Source: Paludibaculum fermentans
Lineage (GTDB): Bacteria > Acidobacteriota > Terriglobia > Bryobacterales > Bryobacteraceae
Direction: 5' to 3'
NCBI RefSeq assembly: GCF_015277775.1
Contig: NZ_CP063849.1
Coordinates: 3,720,001-3,784,000 of the forward strand
DNA: 64,000 bases
The notes under the pieces were generated by a model, which saw only the letters and a program-made list of their open reading frames with translations, was not told the DNA's origin and did not search any database. A program made the position numbers and the translations under genes. This document shows positions 51,342 to 61,023 of this stretch, one piece after another. Each line of letters opens with the position of its first letter. Position 1 is the stretch's first letter.

Positions 51342-53870
51342 ATGGCGCTCGAGCACTACCGCAGCAAACGCGATTTCAAGAAGACGCCCGAGCCCACGCC
51401 CGGACGGATCCGGGCGAAGGGCAAGAAGCTGTCGTATCTCATCCAGAAGCACGACGCCACGCGGCTGCACTACGACTTCCGGCTGGAACTGGACGGCGTC
51501 CTTTTGAGCTGGGCGGTCACCAAAGGGCCGAGCCTCGATCCCGCCGACAAGAGGCTGGCGGTTCGCACGGAGGATCATCCCCTCTCCTATGGCCAGTTCG
51601 AGGGGACCATTCCTGGAGGCCAGTATGGGGGCGGCACCGTGATGTTGTGGGACGACGGCCACTGGGAGCCCAAGGGGGATCCGCATGCGGGGCTGAAGAA
51701 GGGCCACCTTTCTTTCCTGCTTCATGGGCAGCGCCTGAAGGGCGGCTGGGGGCTCATCCGCATGCGCGGGGACGGCAAGCGGGAGAACTGGCTCCTGGTG
51801 AAGGAGAAGGACGATGAGGCGCGTCCCGATGAAACGAATGAGGAGTTCCTTGGCGGGCTCGATTCCAGCGTCAAAACAGGACGATCCATGGAGCAGATCG
51901 CGGGCCCGCGGGCTCCGGCCCCGCACGGCAAAGTGAGGGCGATCCAGAGGAAGGCTCAGCAGGTGCTCGGATCCGACAGGCCTCTGGAGCGCCTCATGGA
52001 GCTTCACCCGGCCGTCCAATTGGCCACGCTCGTCGAGGAACCGCCCCAGGGCGACGAATGGCTGCATGAGATCAAGTTCGACGGCTACCGTTTGCTCGGT
52101 TTTGCCGCCGGAGGCGCCGCTGCGCTGCGGACACGGAACGGCCACGACTGGACCGTGCGTTTTCCTTCGCTGGCCGCGGCCTTGAAGAAGCTGAAGGTGA
52201 AAGACGCGGTCCTCGATATGGAGGCGGTGGTTGTCGATGGGCGCGGCAAGAGCAGTTTCCAGGCCCTGCAGACTGCGCTGGGCGACGGAGGCAGGCCGGA
52301 AGAGATTGACGCTTATGTTTTCGACCTGCTCCATCTCGATGGCCAGGATCTGACCGGGCTGCCGCTGACCGAGCGAAAGAAGAAGCTGGAAACCCTGCTG
52401 AAGAGATCGAAACAGAAGAGCCTGCACTACAGCGCGCATATTGACGGTGACGGCGGCGCGGTGTTCGCCCAGGTTTGCGAGACCGGGCTGGAGGGGATCA
52501 TCTCGAAGCGCGCCACTGCGTCGTATGTCGCGGGGCGACAGAAGAGCTGGTTGAAGATCAAATGCTCGCTGCGGCAGGAGTTCATCATTCTTGGCTTCAG
52601 CGACGCGCGCACAGGCGGCCGCGCTCTGGGCGCCCTGTACCTGGGATATCGGAAGCAGGGCGCCCTGCACTATGCAGGCAAGGTGGGGACGGGTTTTTCC
52701 CTGGCCTCCGCCCGTGCCTTGAGGCAGCGTTTCGACGCAATGGCGACCAGGAAGCCGACGCTATCCAGAGGTGAGACCACCGGACTGGGCGAAGGGGAAT
52801 GGAAGACTGTCCACTGGATCCGGCCTTCACTACTTTGCGAGGTCGCCTTTGCCGAATGGACCCAGGACGGGCATATCCGGCATCCCTCGTTCCTGGGGCT
52901 GAGGGAGGACAAGGAGGCTCGCGATGTCAAACAGGAGACGCCCGTGAAGAGTTCGGCAGCCCCAGCGCCCAGGAAGAAGAAGGCCGCGGCTGAAGGCCTG
53001 GTCCTGGCCGGCGTCACTATCACTCATCCCGACCGGATCCTGTCCGCCGACGGTCAGGTGACCAAGGGCGAACTCGCGGAGTATTATGCCGCGATCGCGC
53101 CGCTAATGCTGCCGCAAGTGGCGGGCCGGCCGCTGAGCCTGCTGCGCTGCCCCTCCGGGATCGACGCGGAGTGCTTCTTCCAGCGCAATCCGGGCAAGGG
53201 TTTTGGCCCGGACGTGAAGCCATTCGCCTTCCGGCACAAGGGCAAGGAATACGAGTATCTCTACATCGAGGATGAAAAGGGCCTGCTGGAGGTCGTGCAG
53301 ATGGGCACCATCGAGTTGCATCCGTGGGGCGCGCCGGTGGATGCGATTGACTATCCCGACCGGATGATTTTCGATCTGGACCCCGCTCCGGAGGTACCGT
53401 TCGAGGCGGTCAAGCTGGCCGCGCAGGACTTGCGGCAGCAGCTTCAACTGCTGGGACTGGAATCTTCCCTGAAGTGCACCGGCGGCAAAGGACTGCATAT
53501 TACGGTGCCCCTGGACGGCACCGAGAAGTGGCCGGCGGTGAAGGCCTTCGCGGCCTGGGTGGCCCAGCAGATGGTGGAGGCCACACCGGAGGCCTATGTC
53601 GCCACCATGAGCAAGGCCAAACGGAAGGGCAAGATCTTTATCGATCACTTCCGCAACGACTACACGGCCACAGCTATTGCCGACTATGCGGTCCGAGCGC
53701 GGCCGGGGGCTCCGGTGGCGCTGCCGCTGGAGTGGAAAGAGCTGAAGGATTTGCAGTCCGCCAGCCAGTTCACGATGAAGGAGGTTCTGGCGCGCATCAA
53801 AAACAAACGGCGCGTACCGCCGGTACGCCCCCCGGCGCAGTCGCTGCCCAAGCTGGCAGCAGCCAGGTAG
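51342..53870 (+). CDS. ligD: Multifunctional ATP-dependent DNA ligase D (PE-ligase-polymerase)
   Basis: 842 aa from MALEHYRSKRDFKKTPEP. Order: 3'-phosphoesterase domain (~35-150, YLIQKHDATRLHYDFRLELDG and FEGTIPGGQYGGGTV). Then the ATP-dependent ligase (~215-520), with the adenylated Lys245 in HEIKFDGYRLLG and downstream motifs VLDMEAVVVDG, GLEGIISKR and WLKIKC. Then a linker rich in Lys/Ala and the primase-polymerase domain (~570-840), with MIFDLDPAP as catalytic acids and KCTGGKGLHI. It repairs double-strand breaks by NHEJ, with Ku as partner. It faces the ku gene (convergent, ~150 bp apart). Confidence 0.95.
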   Translation: MALEHYRSKRDFKKTPEPTPGRIRAKGKKLSYLIQKHDATRLHYDFRLELDGVLLSWAVTKGPSLDPADKRLAVRTEDHPLSYGQFEGTIPGGQYGGGTVMLWDDGHWEPKGDPHAGLKKGHLSFLLHGQRLKGGWGLIRMRGDGKRENWLLVKEKDDEARPDETNEEFLGGLDSSVKTGRSMEQIAGPRAPAPHGKVRAIQRKAQQVLGSDRPLERLMELHPAVQLATLVEEPPQGDEWLHEIKFDGYRLLGFAAGGAAALRTRNGHDWTVRFPSLAAALKKLKVKDAVLDMEAVVVDGRGKSSFQALQTALGDGGRPEEIDAYVFDLLHLDGQDLTGLPLTERKKKLETLLKRSKQKSLHYSAHIDGDGGAVFAQVCETGLEGIISKRATASYVAGRQKSWLKIKCSLRQEFIILGFSDARTGGRALGALYLGYRKQGALHYAGKVGTGFSLASARALRQRFDAMATRKPTLSRGETTGLGEGEWKTVHWIRPSLLCEVAFAEWTQDGHIRHPSFLGLREDKEARDVKQETPVKSSAAPAPRKKKAAAEGLVLAGVTITHPDRILSADGQVTKGELAEYYAAIAPLMLPQVAGRPLSLLRCPSGIDAECFFQRNPGKGFGPDVKPFAFRHKGKEYEYLYIEDEKGLLEVVQMGTIELHPWGAPVDAIDYPDRMIFDLDPAPEVPFEAVKLAAQDLRQQLQLLGLESSLKCTGGKGLHITVPLDGTEKWPAVKAFAAWVAQQMVEATPEAYVATMSKAKRKGKIFIDHFRNDYTATAIADYAVRARPGAPVALPLEWKELKDLQSASQFTMKEVLARIKNKRRVPPVRPPAQSLPKLAAAR

Positions 53871-54017
53871 GACAGCATTTGGCTCCGTCCAGCCGCAGAA
53901 TTTGGACAAGCCTTTTTGCGGGAGGGAGCGCGCGGGGCTGGAATGCCGGGAAGAACTACCCGTGCAGACTACCGGAAGTGGTAAAAAGTGTCGGGCTTTG
54001 GCGGCGTTGGCGCGACG

Positions 54018-54854
54018 TTACCCGGCCTTGCGCCGCCCGGATGCCTTATGGGCTGCCGGCTTGGCATGACCTTTGGCCGCCACTTTCCCCGCCCCTGATT
54101 TCAGGCTGCGCCTGAGGGCATCCATCAGATCGATCACGGGCGCCTTGCGAGGCTGCCGGATGCTGGTGATCTTCCTGCCTTTCTGCTTTTCCAACAGAAG
54201 GCGTTCTACATTTGCCCGGTAGCCGTCGGTGAACTCCTGCGACTGGAAGGGCGCCTTCATCTGTTTGATCAGGCCCTTCGCCAGCTCCAGTTCCCGGGCG
54301 GTGTATTTCGATTTGGGCGTCTCGCTTCTGTTGGTTTGGTGAAGCTCATCCGGGTAGAACAGGGTGTGGAGGATGAGGCCCCCTTCGGAGGGCCGGATGA
54401 GCACAACGTGTTCGCGGTTGTGCATGGCCAGCTTGGCGACCGCGTCCTGGTTTGTCTCTTCCAGGGCGGCCGTGAATAGCGCGTAGGGCTTTGCCGCCTT
54501 GCCTTCGCCGGTGACGTAGTAGGAGCTCTCGAAGAAGATCGGGTCCACCTCATCCTTGCTTACAAACTGCAGGATTTCCATGGTGGTCGCCGTTGGGGGC
54601 GCTATCTTCTTCAATTCCTCATCCTCCACGACGATGTAGTTGCCGTTGTCCAGCTCGTAGCCTTTGACAACGTCCGTGCGTTCGATGCGCTTATCTTCCT
54701 CGGCGCAGAACCAGACTTCTTTCACGCGCGAGAGGTCTTTCCTGTGGAGCATATGAAAACGCACCCTCTCGGCCCGGGCAGCCGAGGTGAGCCGTACCGG
54801 AAACGATACGAGGCCAAAGCTGATGTAACCCTTCCAGACTGTCGATGCCGCCAT
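54018..54854 (-). CDS. ku: Ku protein, bacterial NHEJ
   Basis: 278 aa from MAASTVWKGYISFGLVSFPV, the signature start of bacterial Ku. The beta-barrel core (VRFHMLHRKDLSRVKEVWFC, GYELDNGNYIVVEDEELKKI, KPYALFTAALEE) is complete, and the C-terminal end is basic (SGAGKVAAKGHAKPAAHKAS). It forms a ring on DNA ends and recruits LigD. It is convergent with ligD. The upstream strand leads into a ~310-bp divergent region. Confidence 0.96.
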   Translation of the reverse strand: MAASTVWKGYISFGLVSFPVRLTSAARAERVRFHMLHRKDLSRVKEVWFCAEEDKRIERTDVVKGYELDNGNYIVVEDEELKKIAPPTATTMEILQFVSKDEVDPIFFESSYYVTGEGKAAKPYALFTAALEETNQDAVAKLAMHNREHVVLIRPSEGGLILHTLFYPDELHQTNRSETPKSKYTARELELAKGLIKQMKAPFQSQEFTDGYRANVERLLLEKQKGRKITSIRQPRKAPVIDLMDALRRSLKSGAGKVAAKGHAKPAAHKASGRRKAG

Positions 54855-55168
54855 CCAGTTCCCCTTCTTTCTGTCTTGGACACGCCGTTCTGGAACTTGC
54901 ATTGCAGTTCATGGTCCAAAGGACGCGCTCCCTCTTTGACCGCGAGCGACTTGCTGGCGGGTGGGCGAATCGGGACGCCGCATGGCGAGGATGGATGAAG
55001 GCCGTCGAAGGGGGGCGTTACCTACCGGGGAGGGTAGTTGCGGGCGCTGTGACCGGAGTTCCTCCGATGAGACGGAGAGAGGAAACGGAGGGGGGATGAG
55101 CGCGGCTGTTGGCGCGGCCGGCTCTAGTAAAGTTCCCTGGGGAACCTACCGAATACGGTAGAGAAGAG
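54855..55168. other. Divergent intergenic region between ku and the AAA ATPase gene
   Basis: About 310 bp, GC-rich, with no credible coding frame. It presumably holds promoters of both genes. I see no repeats or clear palindromes. Confidence 0.4.
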
Positions 55169-56734
<1,566 letters not shown>

Positions 56735-56854
56735 CGATTGATCTTCTGTGCGTGGGCTGTAATCAATTGCGGCCTGACTCCCGATACTGAAACAGTGCGA
56801 CATCCTTCTCCGTTCTCCTTCTTACCGTCCTCCAGGCGCACGACGGTATGGGAC

Positions 56855-56986
56855 ATGGTCGTGATCATCCTGAAGCGCATGCTTGCCATTGTGGTGGTGA
56901 GAGTGATGCTGGGAGGCGCCGCGATTCTCATTATGCTGCTTGCGGTAGCGGCTGCCAAAATCTTCTTTTTCCAGGGTAATTCATGA
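56855..56986 (+). CDS. 43-aa single-span membrane peptide
   Basis: MVVIILKRMLAIVVVRVMLG followed by GAAILIMLLAVAAAKIFFF: one or two hydrophobic spans with basic residues. The stop overlaps the next start by ATGA, which supports translation. The frame is open upstream to 56738, so the true start is uncertain. No family. It probably belongs to the AAA/zinc-ribbon set. Confidence 0.45.
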   Translation: MVVIILKRMLAIVVVRVMLGGAAILIMLLAVAAAKIFFFQGNS

Positions 56987-57828
56987 AACCAGGCATTGGA
57001 TTCTTAGGAATATGCGGTGTTGCTTTCGCCTCGACCGGCGGGGTGCTCGCATTGACGGGCGGAGGGCTCGCCCTATCAGGCAGCCGCGACCCGGCGGCCA
57101 TCTTTCTGATGTGTTCGGCTTTGGTTGGGTCACCGGGCATCTTTTTCTGGTGTGTGGGGCGGGCGCGGAATCGCAGGATGACTGCCGTCTGCATGACACA
57201 GCAGGCGATGAACCAGGGCGTAGATTCCGTCATCGCGCTGGCGAATGTGGTGGGGTTCTCGGTGCCCGAGACCGCGTGGTGTGTCAACAAAGCTATTTCG
57301 GAGGGGATGCTCCCTGGCAAGACCTTGGACTTGGCCTCTGCCGCGGTGGTGGAGGTGCGTCCTCCGGCTCTGCCAGTACCGGCAACGGTGGTCTCCGCTC
57401 CAGTGCGTGTACAGCCGCCGCCAGCGGCGAGGGCCGCAGCTTCTGGAACGGGTCTTGAGTTTCTCGACGATGACCCCTGCGACTCCGTCGACGATTTCGG
57501 AAACGGGGCGGCGGTGGAGGACTCGGAGGACGCGGAGGAGGATTGCGAAGAAGCCGCCCCAACGGGTTCCATCCAGGAGCGGCTATCCGAGTACAGCGAG
57601 CTTGTTCACCGGCGCACTTGCGCGCATTGCGGATATTACGGCCGTATGGGTATCAATAAGACCATCAGCCGGGCAGGGACGCGGTTTTCCGGCAAAGCGG
57701 TTAACCAGATCATGGGGCAATCCGGCCTGAGCCGGTGGATGACGAAGGACCTACGGCAGCAAAAGGATCAGTGGGAAGCGATCTGTCCGAGCTGCGAAGG
57801 CAAGAACTATTTCGAGGCATACCGATGA
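56983..57828 (+). CDS. Membrane and zinc-ribbon hypothetical protein
   Basis: 281 aa from MKPGIGFLGICGVAFASTGG. Two N-terminal hydrophobic segments (residues ~5-30 and 38-58) precede a helical part (AMNQGVDSVIALANVV). A long Pro/Ala and then acidic linker follows (DSEDAEEDCEEAAP). The C-terminal zinc site is CAHCGYYG...CPSCEGKNYF. The acidic linker echoes that of the upstream AAA+ ATPase. It is coupled by ATGA to both neighbours. Function is unknown; it probably forms a membrane complex with the ATPase. Confidence 0.72.
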   Translation: MKPGIGFLGICGVAFASTGGVLALTGGGLALSGSRDPAAIFLMCSALVGSPGIFFWCVGRARNRRMTAVCMTQQAMNQGVDSVIALANVVGFSVPETAWCVNKAISEGMLPGKTLDLASAAVVEVRPPALPVPATVVSAPVRVQPPPAARAAASGTGLEFLDDDPCDSVDDFGNGAAVEDSEDAEEDCEEAAPTGSIQERLSEYSELVHRRTCAHCGYYGRMGINKTISRAGTRFSGKAVNQIMGQSGLSRWMTKDLRQQKDQWEAICPSCEGKNYFEAYR

Positions 57829-58304
57829 TAGCGATGAAAAGGCCCACCTCTGGGATTCTGATGGGCGTGCTGCTCTCGAGCGCGTGGTTCTTCACGATGA
57901 CCGGGCTGGCCGTGGCTCTTCATCCAGAGCGCAAAGCCGCTGAGGAGACGGCGGCCAAACCCGAAACACCCGCAGCCGTGGTGGAGCCCAGGCTCGAACA
58001 TGCGGCGCCAACGGCGGAAGCGCAGGCTGCTGCCTCGCCGGGCGGGTCGTGGGACATCCCGGAATGCAAGCTTGAGGGGTGTGATGCCGCGGCACTCGCC
58101 ACGGAGCGGGACCAATTGACGGCTGCCTACGGCAAGCTGGACGCGGGCCTCACCAGTGAGGACCGGGCGGAACTGGTGAGAAGCCACTCGGAATGGAAGG
58201 ACGAACTGGCGGCGTGCACTGACAAGGATTGTGTTTCGAAGCTCTATCGCAAGCGACTGGACCTGATTAACGCTCGGGAGGCTCCTGAAGCTCCGAAGCA
58301 GTAG
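57825..58304 (+). CDS. LprI-like secreted or membrane-anchored protein
   Basis: 159 aa from MIAMKRPTSGILMGVLLSSAW. A hydrophobic N-terminal helix (GILMGVLLSSAWFFTMTGLAVAL) is followed by an Ala/Pro/Glu-rich linker. The C-terminal domain (LVRSHSEWKDELAACTDKDC, KLYRKRLDLI) has the Cys spacing of the LprI lysozyme-inhibitor family. It is probably periplasmic and the fourth gene of the AAA+ set (ATGA overlap with the previous gene). It is convergent with the ATP-grasp gene (3-nt gap). Confidence 0.65.
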   Translation: MIAMKRPTSGILMGVLLSSAWFFTMTGLAVALHPERKAAEETAAKPETPAAVVEPRLEHAAPTAEAQAAASPGGSWDIPECKLEGCDAAALATERDQLTAAYGKLDAGLTSEDRAELVRSHSEWKDELAACTDKDCVSKLYRKRLDLINAREAPEAPKQ

Positions 58305-58307
58305 CTG

Positions 58308-59318
58308 TCAGCAGGGCCGGCCTTGCGTCTGAATGAGCGCGGCAGCGATTGCCGCGCTGATGGGCAAGGCCGCGTCCAGTTCGGTCCAGAGCCAGTTGCC
58401 GGATACGTTCGATTCCAGGAAGCGGATCTCATCGTTCTCATCGACGGTGAGATCGCAACTGGCGTAACGCAATCCGAGCGACGCGACCAGCGTTACCAAC
58501 GAAGCCTGGATGGCGGGAGGCAGGGGGAAGGGCTCGGCGCGAAAGTTCGTTTCGCGGCGGAAGTCCACCGGCGCGCCGCTGCGGACGCGCATGGCCGCGG
58601 AGAAGACGCTGTTGTCGACCACCGTGGCTCGAATATCGAATTTCTTGTGGACTCGTTCCTGGAGGAGAGACGGCGTGGTGTCGACACTGTCCCGATGACC
58701 GGACGGCAAGGGCCGAAACTCGACCGCGTAGGGAGCGGAGAAGTTTTCAGTGGTGAGTTCATGGGCGTGGACGAACTCTCCGCTGACCTTGGCGAGCGCG
58801 GCATTCGAGATCGGCTTGATGATGCAGTCGTGGTTGTGGGCCGCGTGGAATTCCAGAAGCTTCGAGTAGTCTGAGCTGACGATGCAAGGGGGGACGCTCA
58901 AGCCCGCGGCGATGGCCTGCTGGGCTTGGAGGATGCGGCAATCGGCGCGCGCCTCGACCCAGGGATCGTTGATCCACAGTGATGAGTCCAACATGCGCAA
59001 AGGCGCCAGGAACGCGGCCAGTTCTTCGGATCTGGAGAAATAGGCGAGGGGGTTGGCATCAGACGGCGTCAGGCCATCGATGGCGAAGCGGCAGAGCACT
59101 CCTGTGATGTCGGCTGACGACAGTGTTTCGCCGGATGGGAACTCGTACACGGCGCGAGTTCCCGTCCCGGTTTCAATATGTACGTTCGCTGGAAGACAGT
59201 GATCGACGGTGGGATCGACCCTGACGACCCGGACACCTTTTTCGCTCAACCGGTAGACGACGCTGTCCGCATGAAGATCGCTCTCGAGCGCGACGAGCAA
59301 GACCGCTGAGGAGTCCAT
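58308..59318 (-). CDS. MvdD/TgmB-like ATP-grasp peptide ligase (graspetide maturase)
   Basis: 336 aa. A pre-ATP-grasp domain (~1-110: VLLVALESDLHADSVVYRLSEK, RVVRVDPTVDHCLPANVHIE, VLCRFAIDGL) is followed by a hinge (SLWINDPWVEARADCRILQA, AGLSVPPCIVSSDYSKLLEF). The catalytic ATP-grasp part has CIIKPISNAA with the ATP-binding Lys, LLQERVHKKFDIRATVVD, YASCDLTVDENDEIRFLESN and NVSGNWLWTELDAALPIS. This class forms omega-ester or omega-amide bonds in RiPPs. It starts immediately after the candidate precursor stop (TAAATG), so the two are coupled. No methyltransferase gene is adjacent. Confidence 0.85.
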   Translation of the reverse strand: MDSSAVLLVALESDLHADSVVYRLSEKGVRVVRVDPTVDHCLPANVHIETGTGTRAVYEFPSGETLSSADITGVLCRFAIDGLTPSDANPLAYFSRSEELAAFLAPLRMLDSSLWINDPWVEARADCRILQAQQAIAAGLSVPPCIVSSDYSKLLEFHAAHNHDCIIKPISNAALAKVSGEFVHAHELTTENFSAPYAVEFRPLPSGHRDSVDTTPSLLQERVHKKFDIRATVVDNSVFSAAMRVRSGAPVDFRRETNFRAEPFPLPPAIQASLVTLVASLGLRYASCDLTVDENDEIRFLESNVSGNWLWTELDAALPISAAIAAALIQTQGRPC

Positions 59319-59606
59319 TTAGCGACCGGCGCGCTTGTCGGTTTTGCCCGGCACAATGGTGGACGACTTGTATTTCCCGCTCGGGGTGTAGCCGGCGGGA
59401 ATGGTGTGACCGGGGGTATAGCAGGAGGTTGGCGGGCTGCTGCTGCGGGCGAGATGCAGCGGCAAGCCGTCGACACCGACATTCAACTGCCTCTCGCTGC
59501 TGTACTCTTCGTGGTCACTGTTCGTCGGACCAGTTTGAGATATGGGATAGGGCTGAAGAAAGAACGCGATGAGTGGTTGTTGGTTTTCCATACTGGATGA
59601 ATTCAT
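59319..59606 (-). CDS. Candidate graspetide precursor peptide
   Basis: 95 aa starting MNSSSMENQQPLIAFFLQPY, with AAGG in front. A leader-like part ends with EEYSSERQLNVGVDGLPLHL, which resembles the YDPERQ..V..DG.PL block of ATP-grasp-target RiPP precursors. The C-terminal core region is rich in Thr, Ser, Pro and Gly (SSSPPTSCYTPGHTIPAGYT, SGKYKSSTIV) but contains only one acidic residue near the end (KTDKRAGR). It directly precedes the ligase gene. It is probably the substrate, but modified-residue positions cannot be assigned. Confidence 0.68.
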   Translation of the reverse strand: MNSSSMENQQPLIAFFLQPYPISQTGPTNSDHEEYSSERQLNVGVDGLPLHLARSSSPPTSCYTPGHTIPAGYTPSGKYKSSTIVPGKTDKRAGR

Positions 59607-59746
59607 TTCTGTGTTGCCTTTCGAAGTAGCTTGCGGCTCAGCTTCCAGACAACACCGTCAACAGTACCATCGTCCGCATTCCAGACGAAGATTAGGGCCG
59701 TTTTGTCCTTTGTTTCCTGCGATGACGGGCCGGTTCGGGCACCCAC
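59603..59746 (-). CDS. Candidate 47-aa small protein upstream of the precursor
   Basis: A GTG-initiated frame reads MGARTGPSSQETKDK then TALIFVWNADDGTVDGVVWK and ends KATQK, its stop overlapping the precursor start by ATGA. Most of the 5' half overlaps the end of the next gene in another frame. The LIFVWNADDG segment looks protein-like, but no ribosome site is clear. Alternatively it is the frameshifted end of the 143-aa gene. Low certainty. Confidence 0.3.
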   Translation of the reverse strand: MGARTGPSSQETKDKTALIFVWNADDGTVDGVVWKLSRKLLRKATQK

Positions 59747-60123
59747 CAACGGAGGGGTATGGGGCGAGGTGAAATGTCGCTCACAACGTCGCTGCCACCC
59801 CAGACATAGCGACCGGTGCGTCCCGAGAGTTTCCAGCCTTTCGGTGGATTGCCCAGTGGTGCAGCGTAGATTATTTCGCGTCCAAACAAGCGTGCGCGCA
59901 TCACCCGCAGTAGCGGCTCGCCCTGGGGGCTGCCCTGCAGGAGCCCAGCCGGGTCGTCTACCAGGACGAACGCCCGGCTGTGGCTGACGGCCGTGATGAT
60001 CCTGCCTGCAAGAGGGAGTTCGATTTCCTCAGCCGGACTGACCAGGAGACCTATGCCCTCCAGTGGATTGTCGATGGACTGGTCCCAGGCCAGATAGACC
60101 CTGTAGCGCTTCGGCTTCCTCAT
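59692..60123 (-). CDS. Hypothetical protein upstream of the graspetide genes
   Basis: 143 aa from MRKPKRYRVYLAWDQSIDNP. It contains EEIELPLAGRIITAVSHSRAFV and KGWKLSGRTGRYVWGGSDVV, and a basic C-terminal tail (RHRRKQRTKRP). No family is recognised. It is the first gene of the minus-strand set that includes precursor and ligase, and overlaps the 47-aa frame. It could be a cluster-specific partner or an unrelated gene. Confidence 0.5.
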   Translation of the reverse strand: MRKPKRYRVYLAWDQSIDNPLEGIGLLVSPAEEIELPLAGRIITAVSHSRAFVLVDDPAGLLQGSPQGEPLLRVMRARLFGREIIYAAPLGNPPKGWKLSGRTGRYVWGGSDVVSDISPRPIPLRWWVPEPARHRRKQRTKRP

Positions 60124-60330
60124 CGGATTTCTGGATTCCCTTGCCGGCCGTTCTGGCCGCGGACAGACAGTGATCGGACGAAAGCCGCGAGGCCATTAGG
60201 TGGCGAAGGGCCCATGGAGCGGATGCGCTATCGCCTCAGGCTTCGCGGGATCAGATCAGTAGGAGGCTTGCGACGGCGGGGTTTATATCGCGTGCGGAAA
60301 GAATCCTGCCCTACAAGAGGCTGGATGCGA

Positions 60331-60915
60331 TTATTTGGTCGGCCGCGAGCCGGTGATCAGGATGTCCACCAGCCTTTGGGCACTCTGCTGCCAGTCGGGA
60401 CTGGCGGCGACGTTGGCCACTCCGATCAGGGCCCGCAGCAGGTCGAGGGGGTCGAGGTCTTCCCGGATGTCGCCACTGGCGATCGCGCGCTGGACCAGGG
60501 CCCGGATCGCGTCCCAGATCTGAACGTGCGAAGACTCGAAGACCTTGGAAGCGCCGCCTAGCAGCGTGTTCAAGACCGGCGCGATGAGCTTCTTCGCCGC
60601 GATGTACTCCACAAACAACTTCATCCAGGCCCGCAAGGCCTCAATCGGCGGCATCGACTCGGCGAATTTGCGCTCGGCCGCGGCGAGCTTCGCCACTTCC
60701 GTCCGATAGACCGCTTCGATCAACGCCTCGCGCGTCGGGAAGTGGCGGTACAACGTGCCGGCACCCACTTCGGACTGCTTGGCGATCTCGTCCAGGCTCG
60801 CTTCCGCGCCAAACCGCGTGAACGCCTCCTTGGCTACCTGCAGAATGCGGTCGCGATTCCGCTCCGCATCGGCGCGCGGTTTTCTGGAGGCGGGTTGAAC
60901 ACGCTTGGTGGCCAC
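60331..60915 (-). CDS. TetR-family transcriptional repressor
   Basis: 194 aa. The N-terminal HTH spans ~18-65 (RNRDRILQVAKEAFTRFGAE, ASLDEIAKQSEVGAGTLYRHFPTREAL) in the standard TetR layout. The C-terminal helical domain (AWMKLFVEYIAAKKLIAPVL) binds a ligand and dimerises. It is divergent from the SDR gene with two palindromic operators between them, so it very probably represses that operon and itself. Confidence 0.92.
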   Translation of the reverse strand: MATKRVQPASRKPRADAERNRDRILQVAKEAFTRFGAEASLDEIAKQSEVGAGTLYRHFPTREALIEAVYRTEVAKLAAAERKFAESMPPIEALRAWMKLFVEYIAAKKLIAPVLNTLLGGASKVFESSHVQIWDAIRALVQRAIASGDIREDLDPLDLLRALIGVANVAASPDWQQSAQRLVDILITGSRPTK

Positions 60916-60931
60916 TGGAATTTACTTGCAA

Positions 60932-60976
60932 CCGGAGACTGTCTCCGGTAATCTACGAATGCGGAGACAATCTCCG
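60932..60976. promoter_or_regulatory. Two palindromic TetR operators
   Basis: CCGGAGAC-T-GTCTCCGG (60932-60948) and CGGAGA-CAA-TCTCCG (60962-60976) share a GGAGAC..TCTCC core and are centred 29 bp apart in the divergent region. They are the expected sites for the adjacent TetR protein. Confidence 0.78.
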
Positions 60977-61023
60977 TTTTAGCAGATTGCCGTAGCCTGG
61001 TCAATCCAGAAAGGGCCATAAGC

